DNA from: Blastochloris viridis
Lineage (GTDB): Bacteria; Pseudomonadota; Alphaproteobacteria; UBA2136; UBA6156
Reading direction: 5' to 3'
Length of the DNA: 64,000 bases
NCBI GenBank assembly: GCA_005768725.1
Contig: VAFM01000002.1
Location: 62,001-126,000 of the forward strand
Shown here: in pieces, positions 32,361-41,717 of the stretch
Layout of the letters: each line of letters begins with the position of its first letter
Position numbering within the stretch: the stretch's first letter is position 1
The notes under the pieces: generated by a model
The model's input: the letters and a program-made list of their open reading frames with translations, nothing else
Databases searched by the model: none
What the model was told of the DNA's origin: nothing
Made by a program: the position numbers and the translations under genes

Positions 32361-35300
32361 CTATTCCAGCACACCCAGCCCTTTAAAATGCGCCAGCATC
32401 ATCGGGTTCACCGCAAACCCGCGCGGCAGCTTCAGCTGGGCATTGCCGCGCACACTGGGCACGATCATCCGCACCACCGTCTGTCCCTGCCCGGCTTTAT
32501 CCAAGACGCCCTTCACCTGCGCCAGCGTATGGGTATCGGGCACATGCAGCACCAGCTCGGCACGGTTGCCCAGCACTTCGCTCAGGGTCTGCACCTTGTC
32601 GGCATTGATGCGTAAACGCTCGCCGTCCTGCTGGACTTTAATGCTCAGCACCAGCGGGTCGGTACCTTCTAAAATCTGCTGGCACGCGGCGTAACTTTCG
32701 GGGAAGAACGCCACTTCCACCTGACCCGTCGTGTCCGAAAGCGTCACCACGCCCATGCGGTCACCCTTCTTGGTCTTAACCTCACGTATGCCCTGAATAA
32801 GCCCCGCCACACGACATGCCCCACCCCCGTCAGCAGCAAACTGTTCAATCTCACTGGCATGTTTCAGGCTCGAGATCTTCGCCAACTCATCCGCAAACGC
32901 ATCCAGAGGGTGAGAGCTTACATAGAACCCGACCGCTTCAGCCTCATATTGCAATTTGGTCAGGTAGTCCCAGGTTTCGGCAGGCTTGCATCCAGCCATG
33001 TAGGCTGCGGCATCCACAGCAATCGCATCCCCACCACCAAACAAGCTGCCCTGGCCACTCACGCGCGCATCATGGCACGCCGCACTGTAAGCCAGCAGGG
33101 TTTCCATATTTGTAAACAACCAGTCGCGGCGCTTATCCAAACCATCCAGCGCACCAGCCTTAATCAGCACTTCCAACTGACGCTTGTTGATAATACTGGG
33201 CTCCAGCCGCTCCATAAAGTTCCAGATGGAGGTGAACTTCCCGCCCTTCTTGCGCTCGGTCACCAGGGCGCGCATGGCTTCTTCCCCGGCGCCTTTCAGG
33301 GCGGCCAGCGCATGGCGCACGCACATCACGCCATCATCGGCTTTTTCCACTGCAAACATCACTTCACTGAAGTTCACATCCGGCGCAAGCAGGCGGCTGT
33401 CCTGCTTCTGCAGTTCCAGTTTATAGCGCAGCAGTTTGTCGTGGTTGCCGCGGTCGTAGGTCATGGTCGCAGCCATAAACTCGTGCGGGTAGTTCGCCTT
33501 CAAATACGCCGTCTGGAACGAGATCAACGCATACGCAATGGTGTGAGCCTTGTTGAAACCATAGCCAGAGAACTTGTCCATCAGGTCAAAGATCATGTTG
33601 GCGGTCTGCTCATCAATGCCGTGCAGGTCATGGGCACCCTTCACGAACTTGGCGCGCTCTTTCGCCATTTCTTCGGGCTTTTTCTTACCCATCGCGCGGC
33701 GCAGCATATCGGCCCCGCCAAGGGTATAACCGGCCATGTCACGGGCCATTTGCATAATCTGCTCCTGGTACACAGGCACGCCGTAAGTCACTTCCAGCGC
33801 AGGCTTCAAAATCTCGTGCGGATACTCCGCTTCAGCCCGGCCCAGCTTGCGGTTGACGTAGTCATCCACCATCCCGGTTCCCAGCGGCCCCGGTCGGTAC
33901 AGCGCCAGAATCGCCGATAGCGCTTCCATATCGTCGGCCTGCATCTTCTTGGTCAGCTCGGTAATCCCGCCACCTTCAATCTGGAACACGCCGATGGTGT
34001 GCCCGTGCTTGAGCATCTCATAGGTTTTGGCATCACTCAGGTCCGCCTTCATGATGTCGAAATCGGGTTTGTACGTCGCCTTCACGGCATTTTCGGCCAT
34101 ACGGATGGTCGACAGCGTCTTCAGGCCCAAAAAGTCGAACTTTACCAAGCCGGCATACTCGGCATCGCCCATGCTGAACTGGGTCACCGGCATCGGCGCA
34201 CGCGGGTCAATGTAAACCCCACACACTTCATCCACCCGGCGGTCACAGATAATCACCCCCGCCGCGTGGGTACTGGCGTGGCGGTAACAACCTTCCAGCT
34301 GCAGCGCGGTATCCACAAGACGCCGCACATCGTCTTCCTGCTCATAGCGCTCTTTCAGGCGCTCATCCGTGTCCAGCACTTCCTGAATCGGCGGCGGGTT
34401 GGCCCCTTCCGGAATAAACGCGGCCACCTGCCCTACAAAACCATACGGCATGCCCAGCACGCGTCCCACGTCGCGCAGGCAGGCCTTGGCCTTCAGGGTA
34501 CCAAAGGTGATGATGTTAGCTACGCGGTGTTCGCCATAACGGCGGCGCACATAGGCAATCACCTCTTCACGGCGGTCCTGGCAAAAGTCCACGTCAAAGT
34601 CAGGCAGACTCACACGTTCCGGGTTCAAAAACCGCTCAAAGTAAAGCTCCCAGCGGATAGGGTCGAGGTCCGTGATCTGCAGGCTCCACGCCACCAGGCT
34701 ACCCGCACCCGAACCCCGCCCCGGCCCGACCGGAATGCCATTTTCCTTCGACCAGCGGATGAAGTCAGAGGTGATCAGGAAGTACCCGTCGAACCCCATC
34801 CCGATGATGATATCCAGCTCGTACTCAAGCTGTTTCTCATAGCGCGCTTTGGCCGCGGCCTTGGCCTCGTCTCCGTCACAGAACGGGTAAACGTAATCTT
34901 CCAGACGCTGGTAAAGCCCCGCGAACGATTCATCGCGCAGCACGTCCTTCACCGGCTTGTCGCCACTAAACTCCCACACCGGCATGAACATCTTCTTCAC
35001 ACTCACCGCTTCCAGCAAAAAGGCGCACTTCTGGGCAATCGCCACGGTGTTGGCACAGGCTTCCGGCAGGTCGGCAAACGCCGCCAGCATGTTCTCTTCA
35101 CTGCGTATATGGTGGTTGGGTGTAAAGCGGCGGCGGTTGGGGTCATCCATGGTGCAGCTGTCACCGATGCCGATCAGCACCTCAAACGCGTCCAGGTCGC
35201 CCGCTTTCACAAACCGGCAGTCATTGGTGGCCACCAGCGGCACATCATACTTCGCCGCCAGCTCACGCAGAGAGATTTCCGTCTGCTTTTCGTCAATGCC

Positions 35301-35861
35301 CTTCTGCCCGGGCCATTCATGACGCTCCAGCTGCATGTAAAAGCGGTCACCAAACGCCTGTTTCAGCTTGGTAATAACCTCATCCTGCTGGCCCAGCTTC
35401 ATCGCCATCGGCACCACACCGCGGCCAAAATGGCCGCTCAGGCAAATCAGGTCACCGTTCAGCTCCAGCACTTTCTCCAGCGCAATCCCGGCATCACCCT
35501 TGTCCAGCTTCCTGAACTGGCTCTCACTCACCAGCTTGGCCAAGTGCTTCCAGCCCTGCTGGTTCATCACCAGCAGCGGCAGGTAGGCAATATGTTCTTT
35601 GGTCTGGATCGCACTGATGGGCTCTTCTAAAATCACGGGCAGTTCGCAGCCCATAATCGGCTGAACCCCGGCCCCGGCAATATACTTGCTAGCCTCTACC
35701 AGCCCGAACAGGTTCTCAAGATCAGTGATACCCACTGCCGGGAACCCGGCTTTATCGAGCGCTTTGGCCATTTTCTTGATAGGCACCATGCCTTCAAGCA
35801 GCGAATAGCTGCTTTTCACAGTCAAGTGTACAAATCGTGGAGCCCCCATACTTCGCACCAT
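32361..35861 (-). CDS. dnaE: DNA polymerase III subunit alpha
   Basis: Catalytic subunit of the replicative polymerase, 1166 residues with the chosen start. The PHP domain begins FVHLTVKSSYSLLEGM; GRGSGAGSLVAWSLQITDLD and PDFDVDFCQDRREEVI give two of the three catalytic Asp residues, and KFDFLGLKTL the third. GYGFNKAHTIAYALISFQTA is in the fingers region; an OB domain (RVAGLIQGIREVKTKKGDRMG, in part) lies near the C-terminus. It is the replicative DnaE1 type, not ImuC. The start is uncertain among GTG 35867, ATG 35861 and ATG 35849. Confidence 0.96.
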   Translation of the reverse strand: MVRSMGAPRFVHLTVKSSYSLLEGMVPIKKMAKALDKAGFPAVGITDLENLFGLVEASKYIAGAGVQPIMGCELPVILEEPISAIQTKEHIAYLPLLVMNQQGWKHLAKLVSESQFRKLDKGDAGIALEKVLELNGDLICLSGHFGRGVVPMAMKLGQQDEVITKLKQAFGDRFYMQLERHEWPGQKGIDEKQTEISLRELAAKYDVPLVATNDCRFVKAGDLDAFEVLIGIGDSCTMDDPNRRRFTPNHHIRSEENMLAAFADLPEACANTVAIAQKCAFLLEAVSVKKMFMPVWEFSGDKPVKDVLRDESFAGLYQRLEDYVYPFCDGDEAKAAAKARYEKQLEYELDIIIGMGFDGYFLITSDFIRWSKENGIPVGPGRGSGAGSLVAWSLQITDLDPIRWELYFERFLNPERVSLPDFDVDFCQDRREEVIAYVRRRYGEHRVANIITFGTLKAKACLRDVGRVLGMPYGFVGQVAAFIPEGANPPPIQEVLDTDERLKERYEQEDDVRRLVDTALQLEGCYRHASTHAAGVIICDRRVDEVCGVYIDPRAPMPVTQFSMGDAEYAGLVKFDFLGLKTLSTIRMAENAVKATYKPDFDIMKADLSDAKTYEMLKHGHTIGVFQIEGGGITELTKKMQADDMEALSAILALYRPGPLGTGMVDDYVNRKLGRAEAEYPHEILKPALEVTYGVPVYQEQIMQMARDMAGYTLGGADMLRRAMGKKKPEEMAKERAKFVKGAHDLHGIDEQTANMIFDLMDKFSGYGFNKAHTIAYALISFQTAYLKANYPHEFMAATMTYDRGNHDKLLRYKLELQKQDSRLLAPDVNFSEVMFAVEKADDGVMCVRHALAALKGAGEEAMRALVTERKKGGKFTSIWNFMERLEPSIINKRQLEVLIKAGALDGLDKRRDWLFTNMETLLAYSAACHDARVSGQGSLFGGGDAIAVDAAAYMAGCKPAETWDYLTKLQYEAEAVGFYVSSHPLDAFADELAKISSLKHASEIEQFAADGGGACRVAGLIQGIREVKTKKGDRMGVVTLSDTTGQVEVAFFPESYAACQQILEGTDPLVLSIKVQQDGERLRINADKVQTLSEVLGNRAELVLHVPDTHTLAQVKGVLDKAGQGQTVVRMIVPSVRGNAQLKLPRGFAVNPMMLAHFKGLGVLE

Positions 35862-35943
35862 ACCCACTTTTCCGCTTTTCTAAAAGCCCGACCTTCGCTA
35901 AAAAGGTACTACTTTTGGCAACGTTTTTTGGAAAGGCAGAACG

Positions 35944-36453
35944 ATGTCTACAGTGCTGCAAGAGTCCCATTACCTTCTCCAAACCTTCCATTTCAGCCAT
36001 CAAGAGAACGATGGCAACAACGTCTACTACGGCAAGACAGAGAAAACGGCCTTCAAGCCGGAGTTCTCCGGTCTGCTGGGAACCACGGTCTGGTCAGCAT
36101 CCGGGCCTGTTCACATCCAGCTTCGCTCGGTCGATGCCCCCTCCAAAGGAGGTATGATCCAGCTACAGGGCAAAGAATGCGAGATCCTTCTCCAGAAAGA
36201 CTACACGCCCCTCTGGCTGACGGTATTCAATTTCGTGACGCATCCCCTGATCCTGATTCCTGTTCATCAGGACTGCGGACTTCTGGCCGATATTCAGAGG
36301 ATTCCAACCCGAAAATCGAACACCGACGAAAGCAAGGCGAACCTGGAACGGCTCACCAGCAAATATCACGTGATCATCCCTTCCCGACCGGGACGGACGC
36401 CGTCCCCTCGGCCTCTCAGCCCTCTGGATTACCTGCATGCGCAGGCCGCATGA
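35944..36453 (+). CDS. Orphan protein, unknown function
   Basis: A 169-residue soluble protein with no recognised domain. Visible features are a His/Tyr-rich start (SHYLLQTFHFSHQENDGNN), one beta-like centre and a C-terminal basic, proline-rich tail (PSRPGRTPSPRPLSPLDYL). No signal peptide or membrane segment. It is divergent from dnaE and followed by a terminator. Together with the two next genes it makes up a stretch of orphans between dnaE and the lol genes. Confidence 0.55.
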   Translation: MSTVLQESHYLLQTFHFSHQENDGNNVYYGKTEKTAFKPEFSGLLGTTVWSASGPVHIQLRSVDAPSKGGMIQLQGKECEILLQKDYTPLWLTVFNFVTHPLILIPVHQDCGLLADIQRIPTRKSNTDESKANLERLTSKYHVIIPSRPGRTPSPRPLSPLDYLHAQAA

Positions 36454-36476
36454 CGAAATCCCCTACTCACAGAGAT

Positions 36477-36497
36477 CCCCGCTACGGCGGGGTTTTC
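36477..36497 (+). terminator. Intrinsic terminator
   Basis: CCCCGC pairs with GCGGGG around a TACG loop and is followed by TTTTC. Confidence 0.75.
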
Positions 36498-36585
36498 TGC
36501 TCTCTAAATGCAAATAAGCGACCCATCTGGTTAAGATTGGGTCGCCTATTCGTTCATGCTGTTTTGGTTCAGCATTTGTTTTGTC

Positions 36586-36816
36586 CTAGTTAAGGGTTGC
36601 GGGCTTCACGGTGTATTTTACCTTCTCATGAATATTCACAACAGCGCCGTTGGACAGCAGCAACTGCTTGCGATCAAGGCGCTTGTAAGCCTTGGTAGCC
36701 TCTTCTTCCGTCTCAAAACGGATATTGTTGCAATAACCGGTGGCCTTGATGGAAACCTCAAGAACAACGGCATGATTGGACAACTGAATGCCCGTACTCT
36801 GCTCAGTATTCTGCAT
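36586..36816 (-). CDS. Small orphan protein
   Basis: A 76-residue protein with a central RFETEEEATKAYKRLDRKQ helix and strand-like ends; it resembles no family I know. ATG 36816 is supported by AGGAG at 6 nt. The surrounding sequence (36800-36980) is visibly more AT-rich than the window average, which fits acquired DNA. Confidence 0.5.
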   Translation of the reverse strand: MQNTEQSTGIQLSNHAVVLEVSIKATGYCNNIRFETEEEATKAYKRLDRKQLLLSNGAVVNIHEKVKYTVKPATLN

Positions 36817-36982
36817 ATAAACTCCTGTTACAGAATCAACTCAAACGATGAAGATAGATCTTCACTCTTACAAATAGGTCGTACAATTTCAGTTACAAGC
36901 CCTAGCTTCCTCATTTTCGTGCTTGCCCCCACACAATGCCCATATTATGAATACACATCAAACGCAGCCACGGAGCACGCGA

Positions 36983-37540
36983 ATGTCTGTATCTCCAACA
37001 TTTGTATCTATTCCCAAATCGATATTCGTGACTGTTGCCACTGAGATCGATGGGGAAAAGCAACCTCAACACAACTTTCACCTCACACCGGAACACGCCG
37101 ACGAACATGGGATCCTGATCATCATCGATCGCTTCCTGAAGGCCGACCGCCCCCTCAAACTCAATCTCATCCCGGAGAATGCCCCCGACGGCACGATGGT
37201 CATGGCCACGCCGGACACCTTCACCTTCACCGCTCCGGTAACGCTGATTGCCCCCGAGCACATTCATCTTTACCGGAAATTTGAAGAAGGAAGCATGCAG
37301 GTCACATGCCTCGTTCCGCTGATCAAGACCGAGCAGGTGGACATTGAGAAGATCCGTCGCAACATCTGGAATTCACTGGATGATGGGCAGGATTATGAAC
37401 AGAACATGACGGACTATTACGGAGAACTGATGCTCCATCATCATGTTCTGTCGCTGGACTACACCGACGGCATCACCGAAAGCTATGAATACTTTCATAA
37501 CATAGAGGTCATGCAGCGCCACTTCTGCTACGACCCCTGA
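36983..37540 (+). CDS. Orphan protein, unknown function
   Basis: A 185-residue soluble protein. It begins MSVSPTFVSIPKSIFVTVA and has an acidic, His-rich C-terminal half (DDGQDYEQNMTDYYGELMLH). No family recognised. ATG 36983 is chosen because CGGAG is 7 nt before it; the frame could also start at 36947. Followed by a terminator shared with the convergent lolD gene. Confidence 0.5.
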   Translation: MSVSPTFVSIPKSIFVTVATEIDGEKQPQHNFHLTPEHADEHGILIIIDRFLKADRPLKLNLIPENAPDGTMVMATPDTFTFTAPVTLIAPEHIHLYRKFEEGSMQVTCLVPLIKTEQVDIEKIRRNIWNSLDDGQDYEQNMTDYYGELMLHHHVLSLDYTDGITESYEYFHNIEVMQRHFCYDP

Positions 37541-37558
37541 TCTCAACTCACGGCAAAA

Positions 37559-37584
37559 AAAGTCCCGCTTCGGCGGGGCTTTTC
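37559..37584 (+). terminator. Intrinsic terminator
   Basis: AAGTCCCGC and GCGGGGCTT form a stem around TTCG, followed by TTCG/T-rich sequence. Convergent with lolD. Confidence 0.75.
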
Positions 37585-37588
37585 GTCA

Positions 37589-38296
37589 TTAGGCCTTGGC
37601 CAGATGCCCCTCATCCATCCGGTAAACCAGGTCACACTTACCGGCCAGCTCCATATTGTGGGTCACAATCAGCGCACTCATGCCTTCATCAGCAATCAGC
37701 CCGAACAACATATCCACCACCTCATCCGCGGTGTGCGGGTCAAGGTTGCCGGTCGGTTCGTCGGCCAGTAGCAGCTTGGGCTGGTTCATCAGCGCGCGGG
37801 CAATCGCCACACGCTGTTGCTCACCACCACTCATCTGGCTGGGGTAGTGCCCCATGCGGTGGCCAAGGCCCACGGCTTTCAAAAGCGTCTCACCGCGGGC
37901 CATATCCGGCTTCTTGCCACCAATTGTCATCGGCAGAAACACGTTTTCCAGCGCGGTAAACTCACGCAGCAGGTGGTGGAACTGGTACACAAACCCGCAA
38001 CTGGCATTCCGGATGCCCGCCACATTGTCATCATTCAGCTTGGCCACATCCATGCCGCCTACCAGAACTTCACCGGCATCGGGGCGGTCCAGCAGGCCCG
38101 CCACGTGCAGCAATGTGCTTTTACCGCTGCCGCTGGGCCCTACAATGGCCACACTCTTCCCGGCCGGAATCGCCAGATTAACGCCCTTCAGTACGTCTAC
38201 CTTGCCAACTCCCTCGCCGTACCAGCGGGAAATCCCCTTCAGTTCCAATACCGAACCCGTCGCTGCAACCGCAGGCTTTTTCACAGTCTTCGCCAT
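37589..38296 (-). CDS. lolD: Lipoprotein-releasing ABC transporter ATPase LolD
   Basis: Energises release of outer-membrane lipoproteins from the inner membrane. The 235-residue ATPase has Walker A GPSGSGKST, the LolD-type Q-loop GFVYQFHHLLREFTALENV, signature MSGGEQQRVAIARAL and Walker B LLLADEPTGNLD. ATG 38296 gives the usual length and follows GAGAGG; it is 4 bp past the stop of lolC/E. With that gene it forms a two-gene unit. Confidence 0.95.
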   Translation of the reverse strand: MAKTVKKPAVAATGSVLELKGISRWYGEGVGKVDVLKGVNLAIPAGKSVAIVGPSGSGKSTLLHVAGLLDRPDAGEVLVGGMDVAKLNDDNVAGIRNASCGFVYQFHHLLREFTALENVFLPMTIGGKKPDMARGETLLKAVGLGHRMGHYPSQMSGGEQQRVAIARALMNQPKLLLADEPTGNLDPHTADEVVDMLFGLIADEGMSALIVTHNMELAGKCDLVYRMDEGHLAKA

Positions 38297-38300
38297 AATC

Positions 38301-39542
38301 TTAGCCTCTCCGCAGCAGTTCAACAGGGTTCAGTTTGCTGGCTTTCCAGGCCGGGTACAAACTGGCCAGCACGGTCAACAGCATGGCCATGCCCACCACA
38401 TTCACCATGTCGGTAATACTGATTTTACCCGGCAGCTCGCTCAAAAAGTACACTTCGCTGGGGAAGAGGTTCACCCCGGTCAGCGCGCGTATCAGGTCTA
38501 CCAGCTCGGCCATGCGCCATACAATCAGCATGCCCAGTAAAATCCCGCCCAGTACCCCAATGCCGCCCAGCAACAGGCCATTGAACAGGAAGATGCGCCG
38601 AATCTGCCGCTGTGTGGCGCCCATCGTGCGCAAAATCGCAATATCGCCCATCTTGTCATTCACCAGCATCATCTGACCGGTAATGATATTGAACGCCGCC
38701 ACCACCACGATCAGGCTTAAAATAATGAACATCGTCACGCGCTCCACCTGCAATGCGCGGAAGAATTCGGCATTGGTCACCGTCCACGGCACCAGTGTCA
38801 CATCCATCGGGTTTTCGGCAAAGCGGTCGGCTACTTCCAGAATATGCGGCGTCACCACTTCAATCTTCTGCGGGTCATCTAAACGGATCTCCAGCGCATC
38901 CACCGCTTCACGACGGCCTAAAAAGCGCTGCACATCTTCCATTTTCCCCAAAATCAAAGCGTTATCGAATTGGATCATCCCGACGTTGAACGTCCCCGCC
39001 ACGCCAAACTGGCCGGTACGCGGCACAAACCCAACAATCGTGCGCGCGCCTTCCGGGCTGAGCAACGTCACACCGGCACCCGGCAGCAAACCAAGCTGAC
39101 CCGCCAGCCCGCTTCCCACCAGCAACTGGTCGGTCTCACCCAGTTTGTTCCCCAGTAAGGCCACATTCTGGCCCATTCCGGCCAGCGGGTCACCTTCCAC
39201 ACCGCGCAAAAACGCCCCCGTCGCGCGGCCCTGAGAGGTCACCATCACCTGCCCGCTTACATAAGGCGTAGCGCTTGCCACACCCTGCACCTTCACCAGT
39301 TCATCCGCTAACACGCGGGCCGCAGGCGCCTGCAAACCTTCAATCTGAAGGGTCGCATGGCCACTTACACCTAAAATACGGTCCATCAGTTCCTGCCGGA
39401 AGCCGCTCATCACGGCCAGCACCACGATCAACGCCGCAACCCCGAGCAGAATCCCCAACACGCTAAAAAGAGTCACCACACGGGTAAACCCGCGGCGGCT
39501 GCGCAGGTAGCGCCGCACAACCATACTTACAAAACCGTTCAT
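38301..39542 (-). CDS. Lipoprotein-releasing ABC transporter permease LolC/LolE
   Basis: Inner-membrane permease of 413 residues that hands lipoproteins to the periplasmic carrier LolA. Four membrane helices are visible: one at residues 23 to 45 (VVTLFSVLGILLGVAALIVV) and three after residue 265 around MFIILSLIVVVAAFNIITGQ, the conserved ILRTMGATQRQIRRIFLFNG and the end. The long periplasmic domain lies between. In alphaproteobacteria a single LolC/E-type (LolF-like) protein may replace LolC and LolE, and only one is seen here. Confidence 0.92.
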   Translation of the reverse strand: MNGFVSMVVRRYLRSRRGFTRVVTLFSVLGILLGVAALIVVLAVMSGFRQELMDRILGVSGHATLQIEGLQAPAARVLADELVKVQGVASATPYVSGQVMVTSQGRATGAFLRGVEGDPLAGMGQNVALLGNKLGETDQLLVGSGLAGQLGLLPGAGVTLLSPEGARTIVGFVPRTGQFGVAGTFNVGMIQFDNALILGKMEDVQRFLGRREAVDALEIRLDDPQKIEVVTPHILEVADRFAENPMDVTLVPWTVTNAEFFRALQVERVTMFIILSLIVVVAAFNIITGQMMLVNDKMGDIAILRTMGATQRQIRRIFLFNGLLLGGIGVLGGILLGMLIVWRMAELVDLIRALTGVNLFPSEVYFLSELPGKISITDMVNVVGMAMLLTVLASLYPAWKASKLNPVELLRRG

Positions 39543-39701
39543 ACCGTCTTTCCTATCACGTCACGCCTAACGTCCACTAGCCCCCTCTCGTTCCGCTGTC
39601 CAAAAAACACACAGGTATCGCCGTCTGCATTTTGTAAGGAAACAACCTGCCATGTTTATCGTTACCCCCTCCGATAAGGGTGAAAAAGGAGGGCTTGTCT
39701 C

Positions 39702-39968
39702 ATGAAACCACAACAAGTTAACCGACCTACCAACCGGTTGAACGCCAAACGCCGACCTGCCGACTGGCATCTGCGCCGCCTATTGATGAACGAAGAGGCG
39801 TTTCTCGCCCGTGCCACGGTGCACGATATTACCTGTGCGGTACTCTATTTCCGCGAACAGGCCTCACGGGCCCAAACGCCGCAACTGCGCGATTTCTACC
39901 TCGACCGCGCCAATCAGTTCGCATTCCACGGAGCCGCCGATATGCGCATCCACAGCTCGGGGCGCTAA
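39702..39968 (+). CDS. Small basic protein of unknown function
   Basis: An 88-residue Arg-rich soluble protein (NRLNAKRRPADWHLRRLLMN, later LYFREQASRAQTPQLRDFYL). No family recognised; the amphipathic helices could bind nucleic acid or other proteins, which is a guess. A strong GGAGGG precedes the start. It is closed by a terminator. Confidence 0.55.
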   Translation: MKPQQVNRPTNRLNAKRRPADWHLRRLLMNEEAFLARATVHDITCAVLYFREQASRAQTPQLRDFYLDRANQFAFHGAADMRIHSSGR

Positions 39969-39993
39969 CACGCGACTCTCCTCACCCACTTAC

Positions 39994-40020
39994 AAACGGC
40001 CCGCAGAAGGGCCGTTTTCT
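39994..40020 (+). terminator. Intrinsic terminator
   Basis: AAACGGCCC pairs with GGGCCGTTT and runs into TTCT. Confidence 0.8.
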
Positions 40021-40110
40021 TATGCAAGGCTAACGTAACGCCAGGTTTCTATTCCGAGTTTCTCGCAATAACCCTTGAACCAGCTCAGGTATAGGTCTAT
40101 ATGCACACCT

Positions 40111-41331
40111 ATGACCCTCAACCTGTCCGAACTCGGCGTGAACATCCCGGCCCTCGTGCCGGGCAAAACACCTGCCGAAACCACCGTCGTTGTCGCGATG
40201 AGTGGCGGCGTGGACAGCTCGGCCACCGCAGCCCTGTGCAAGGCAGCAGGTTATAACACTATCGGCATGACACTCCAGCTGTGGGACTACACACCCGCCA
40301 GCAACGGCGGCAAAACCAAAGAGTTCGGTACCTGCTGCGCGCTGGATGACGTTTACGATGCCCGCCGCGTTTGCCAGACCATCGGCATCCCGCACTATGT
40401 CCTCAACATGGAAAGCGCCTTTAAAAAGGCCGTGATCGACGATTTCGTCGACACCTACCTCGCGGGTGCCACTCCCATTCCCTGCGTCCGCTGCAACCAG
40501 CGCATCAAGTTCGTCGAGCTTCTGGAAAAAGCGAAGTCTCTGGGCGCCGATGTCCTCGTCACCGGCCACTACGTGATTAAAGACGTGGTCGACGGCCAAC
40601 CGGTCATCAAGCAGGCCGAAGACGGCGCGAAGGACCAAACCTACTATCTCTTCACCACCACGCCCGAGCAGCTCGACTTCATCCACTTTCCCCTCGGCCA
40701 CCTCACCAAGCCACAGGTGCGCGAACTCGCAAAGTCCATGGGCCTCCACGTCCACCATAAGAAGGACAGCTACGACATCTGCTTCGTCCCCGGCGGAGAC
40801 TACAAGGCTGTCGTCAAAAAGTTTGCCCCAGAGGCCGATAAAGCGGGCGATATCATTACCGAAGACGGCACCCCCGTCGGTCGCCACACCGGCATCATCG
40901 GTTACACGGTCGGCCAACGTAAGGGCCTGCCCGGCGGGTTCGATGTCCCGATGTACGTCACCGAGATCCGCCCCGCCACCAACCACGTGGTCATCGGCCC
41001 GAAGGAATCCCTCGGCCGCAATGTGTTTACGGTGAAAGAGCTTAACTGGCTAAGCGCACCTCTGCCGCCGGAAGGCATGGCCGCCCGCACCAAAATCCGC
41101 GCCCAGCACGCGGCTGTACCGTGCTACATCACGCCACTCGGCGGTGGTAAGGTGGAAGTGATCCTTTCCGAACCCGACGCCATCAGCCCCGGCCAGGCGG
41201 CGGTGTTCTATACCGACAGCGGCATCATGCTCGGCGGCGGCTGGATCGAAACCGGCCCGCGTTTGCAATCAGGTGACACCCCTGTCGTAAATGCAGGCAC
41301 GCGCATTGCCATCCTCTCTCCCGAGGCCTAA
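40111..41331 (+). CDS. mnmA: tRNA-specific 2-thiouridylase MnmA
   Basis: Adds sulfur to position 2 of the wobble uridine in Lys, Glu and Gln tRNAs; the window also has both tRNA-Lys genes. The 406-residue protein has the PP-loop AMSGGVDSSATAAL, the catalytic-Cys region FGTCCALDDVYDARRVC, CVRCNQRIKF, YDICFVPGGDY with the second catalytic Cys, and TVGQRKGLPGG. I chose ATG 40111; the longer frame begins with TTG and has no ribosome site. Confidence 0.96.
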   Translation: MTLNLSELGVNIPALVPGKTPAETTVVVAMSGGVDSSATAALCKAAGYNTIGMTLQLWDYTPASNGGKTKEFGTCCALDDVYDARRVCQTIGIPHYVLNMESAFKKAVIDDFVDTYLAGATPIPCVRCNQRIKFVELLEKAKSLGADVLVTGHYVIKDVVDGQPVIKQAEDGAKDQTYYLFTTTPEQLDFIHFPLGHLTKPQVRELAKSMGLHVHHKKDSYDICFVPGGDYKAVVKKFAPEADKAGDIITEDGTPVGRHTGIIGYTVGQRKGLPGGFDVPMYVTEIRPATNHVVIGPKESLGRNVFTVKELNWLSAPLPPEGMAARTKIRAQHAAVPCYITPLGGGKVEVILSEPDAISPGQAAVFYTDSGIMLGGGWIETGPRLQSGDTPVVNAGTRIAILSPEA

Positions 41332-41382
41332 CCTCTCCTTAATACAGGAACATAGCCCCTTTTTAAGGAAGGAGTACGCATC

Positions 41383-41592
41383 ATGGAAACCCCCATGCCC
41401 GCTGCTCCGGCAGCCTCTCCCTCACAACAGCAGCAATCGCGCATTCAGCCGGCACAGCAACTCCAGCAGGCCACGCAAGAAAGCATTCCCCCTGAACTGG
41501 AAGGCCTTCTCCGCGGCATGCGCGAATCTCAGAACCCCAGCAACCGTAATACGCACATGAGCTGGGTACGTCATAAACCCGACGAATACTAA
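41383..41592 (+). CDS. Small Gln/Pro-rich protein of unknown function
   Basis: A 69-residue disordered-looking protein rich in Pro, Ala and Gln (PAAPAASPSQQQQSRIQPAQ). No family recognised. AAGGAAGGAG precedes the start, so it is likely translated. It follows mnmA after 51 bp and ends at a terminator. Confidence 0.55.
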   Translation: METPMPAAPAASPSQQQQSRIQPAQQLQQATQESIPPELEGLLRGMRESQNPSNRNTHMSWVRHKPDEY

Positions 41593-41611
41593 CAAAAGAC
41601 CATCCAAACTG

Positions 41612-41637
41612 ACCGCCCTCCGGGGCGGTTTTCTTTA
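41612..41637 (+). terminator. Intrinsic terminator
   Basis: ACCGCCC pairs with GGGCGGT around TCCG (with one bulge) and runs into TTTCTTT. Confidence 0.75.
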
Positions 41638-41717
41638 TATAGATGCATTCTGTCCGGTTTTGCTTGTTTAGGCCCTGCGTTCCGTTACAATTGCCCCAAA
41701 CAACAGAAAGCCTCGCC

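Noticed and set aside
36923..36982. Upstream start codons for the 185-residue orphan
   Set aside because: Neither 36923 nor 36947 has a good ribosome site, whereas 36983 follows CGGAG at 7 nt.
40075..40110. Longer MnmA start at TTG
   Set aside because: No ribosome site and residues absent from the family; ATG 40111 gives the expected N-terminus.
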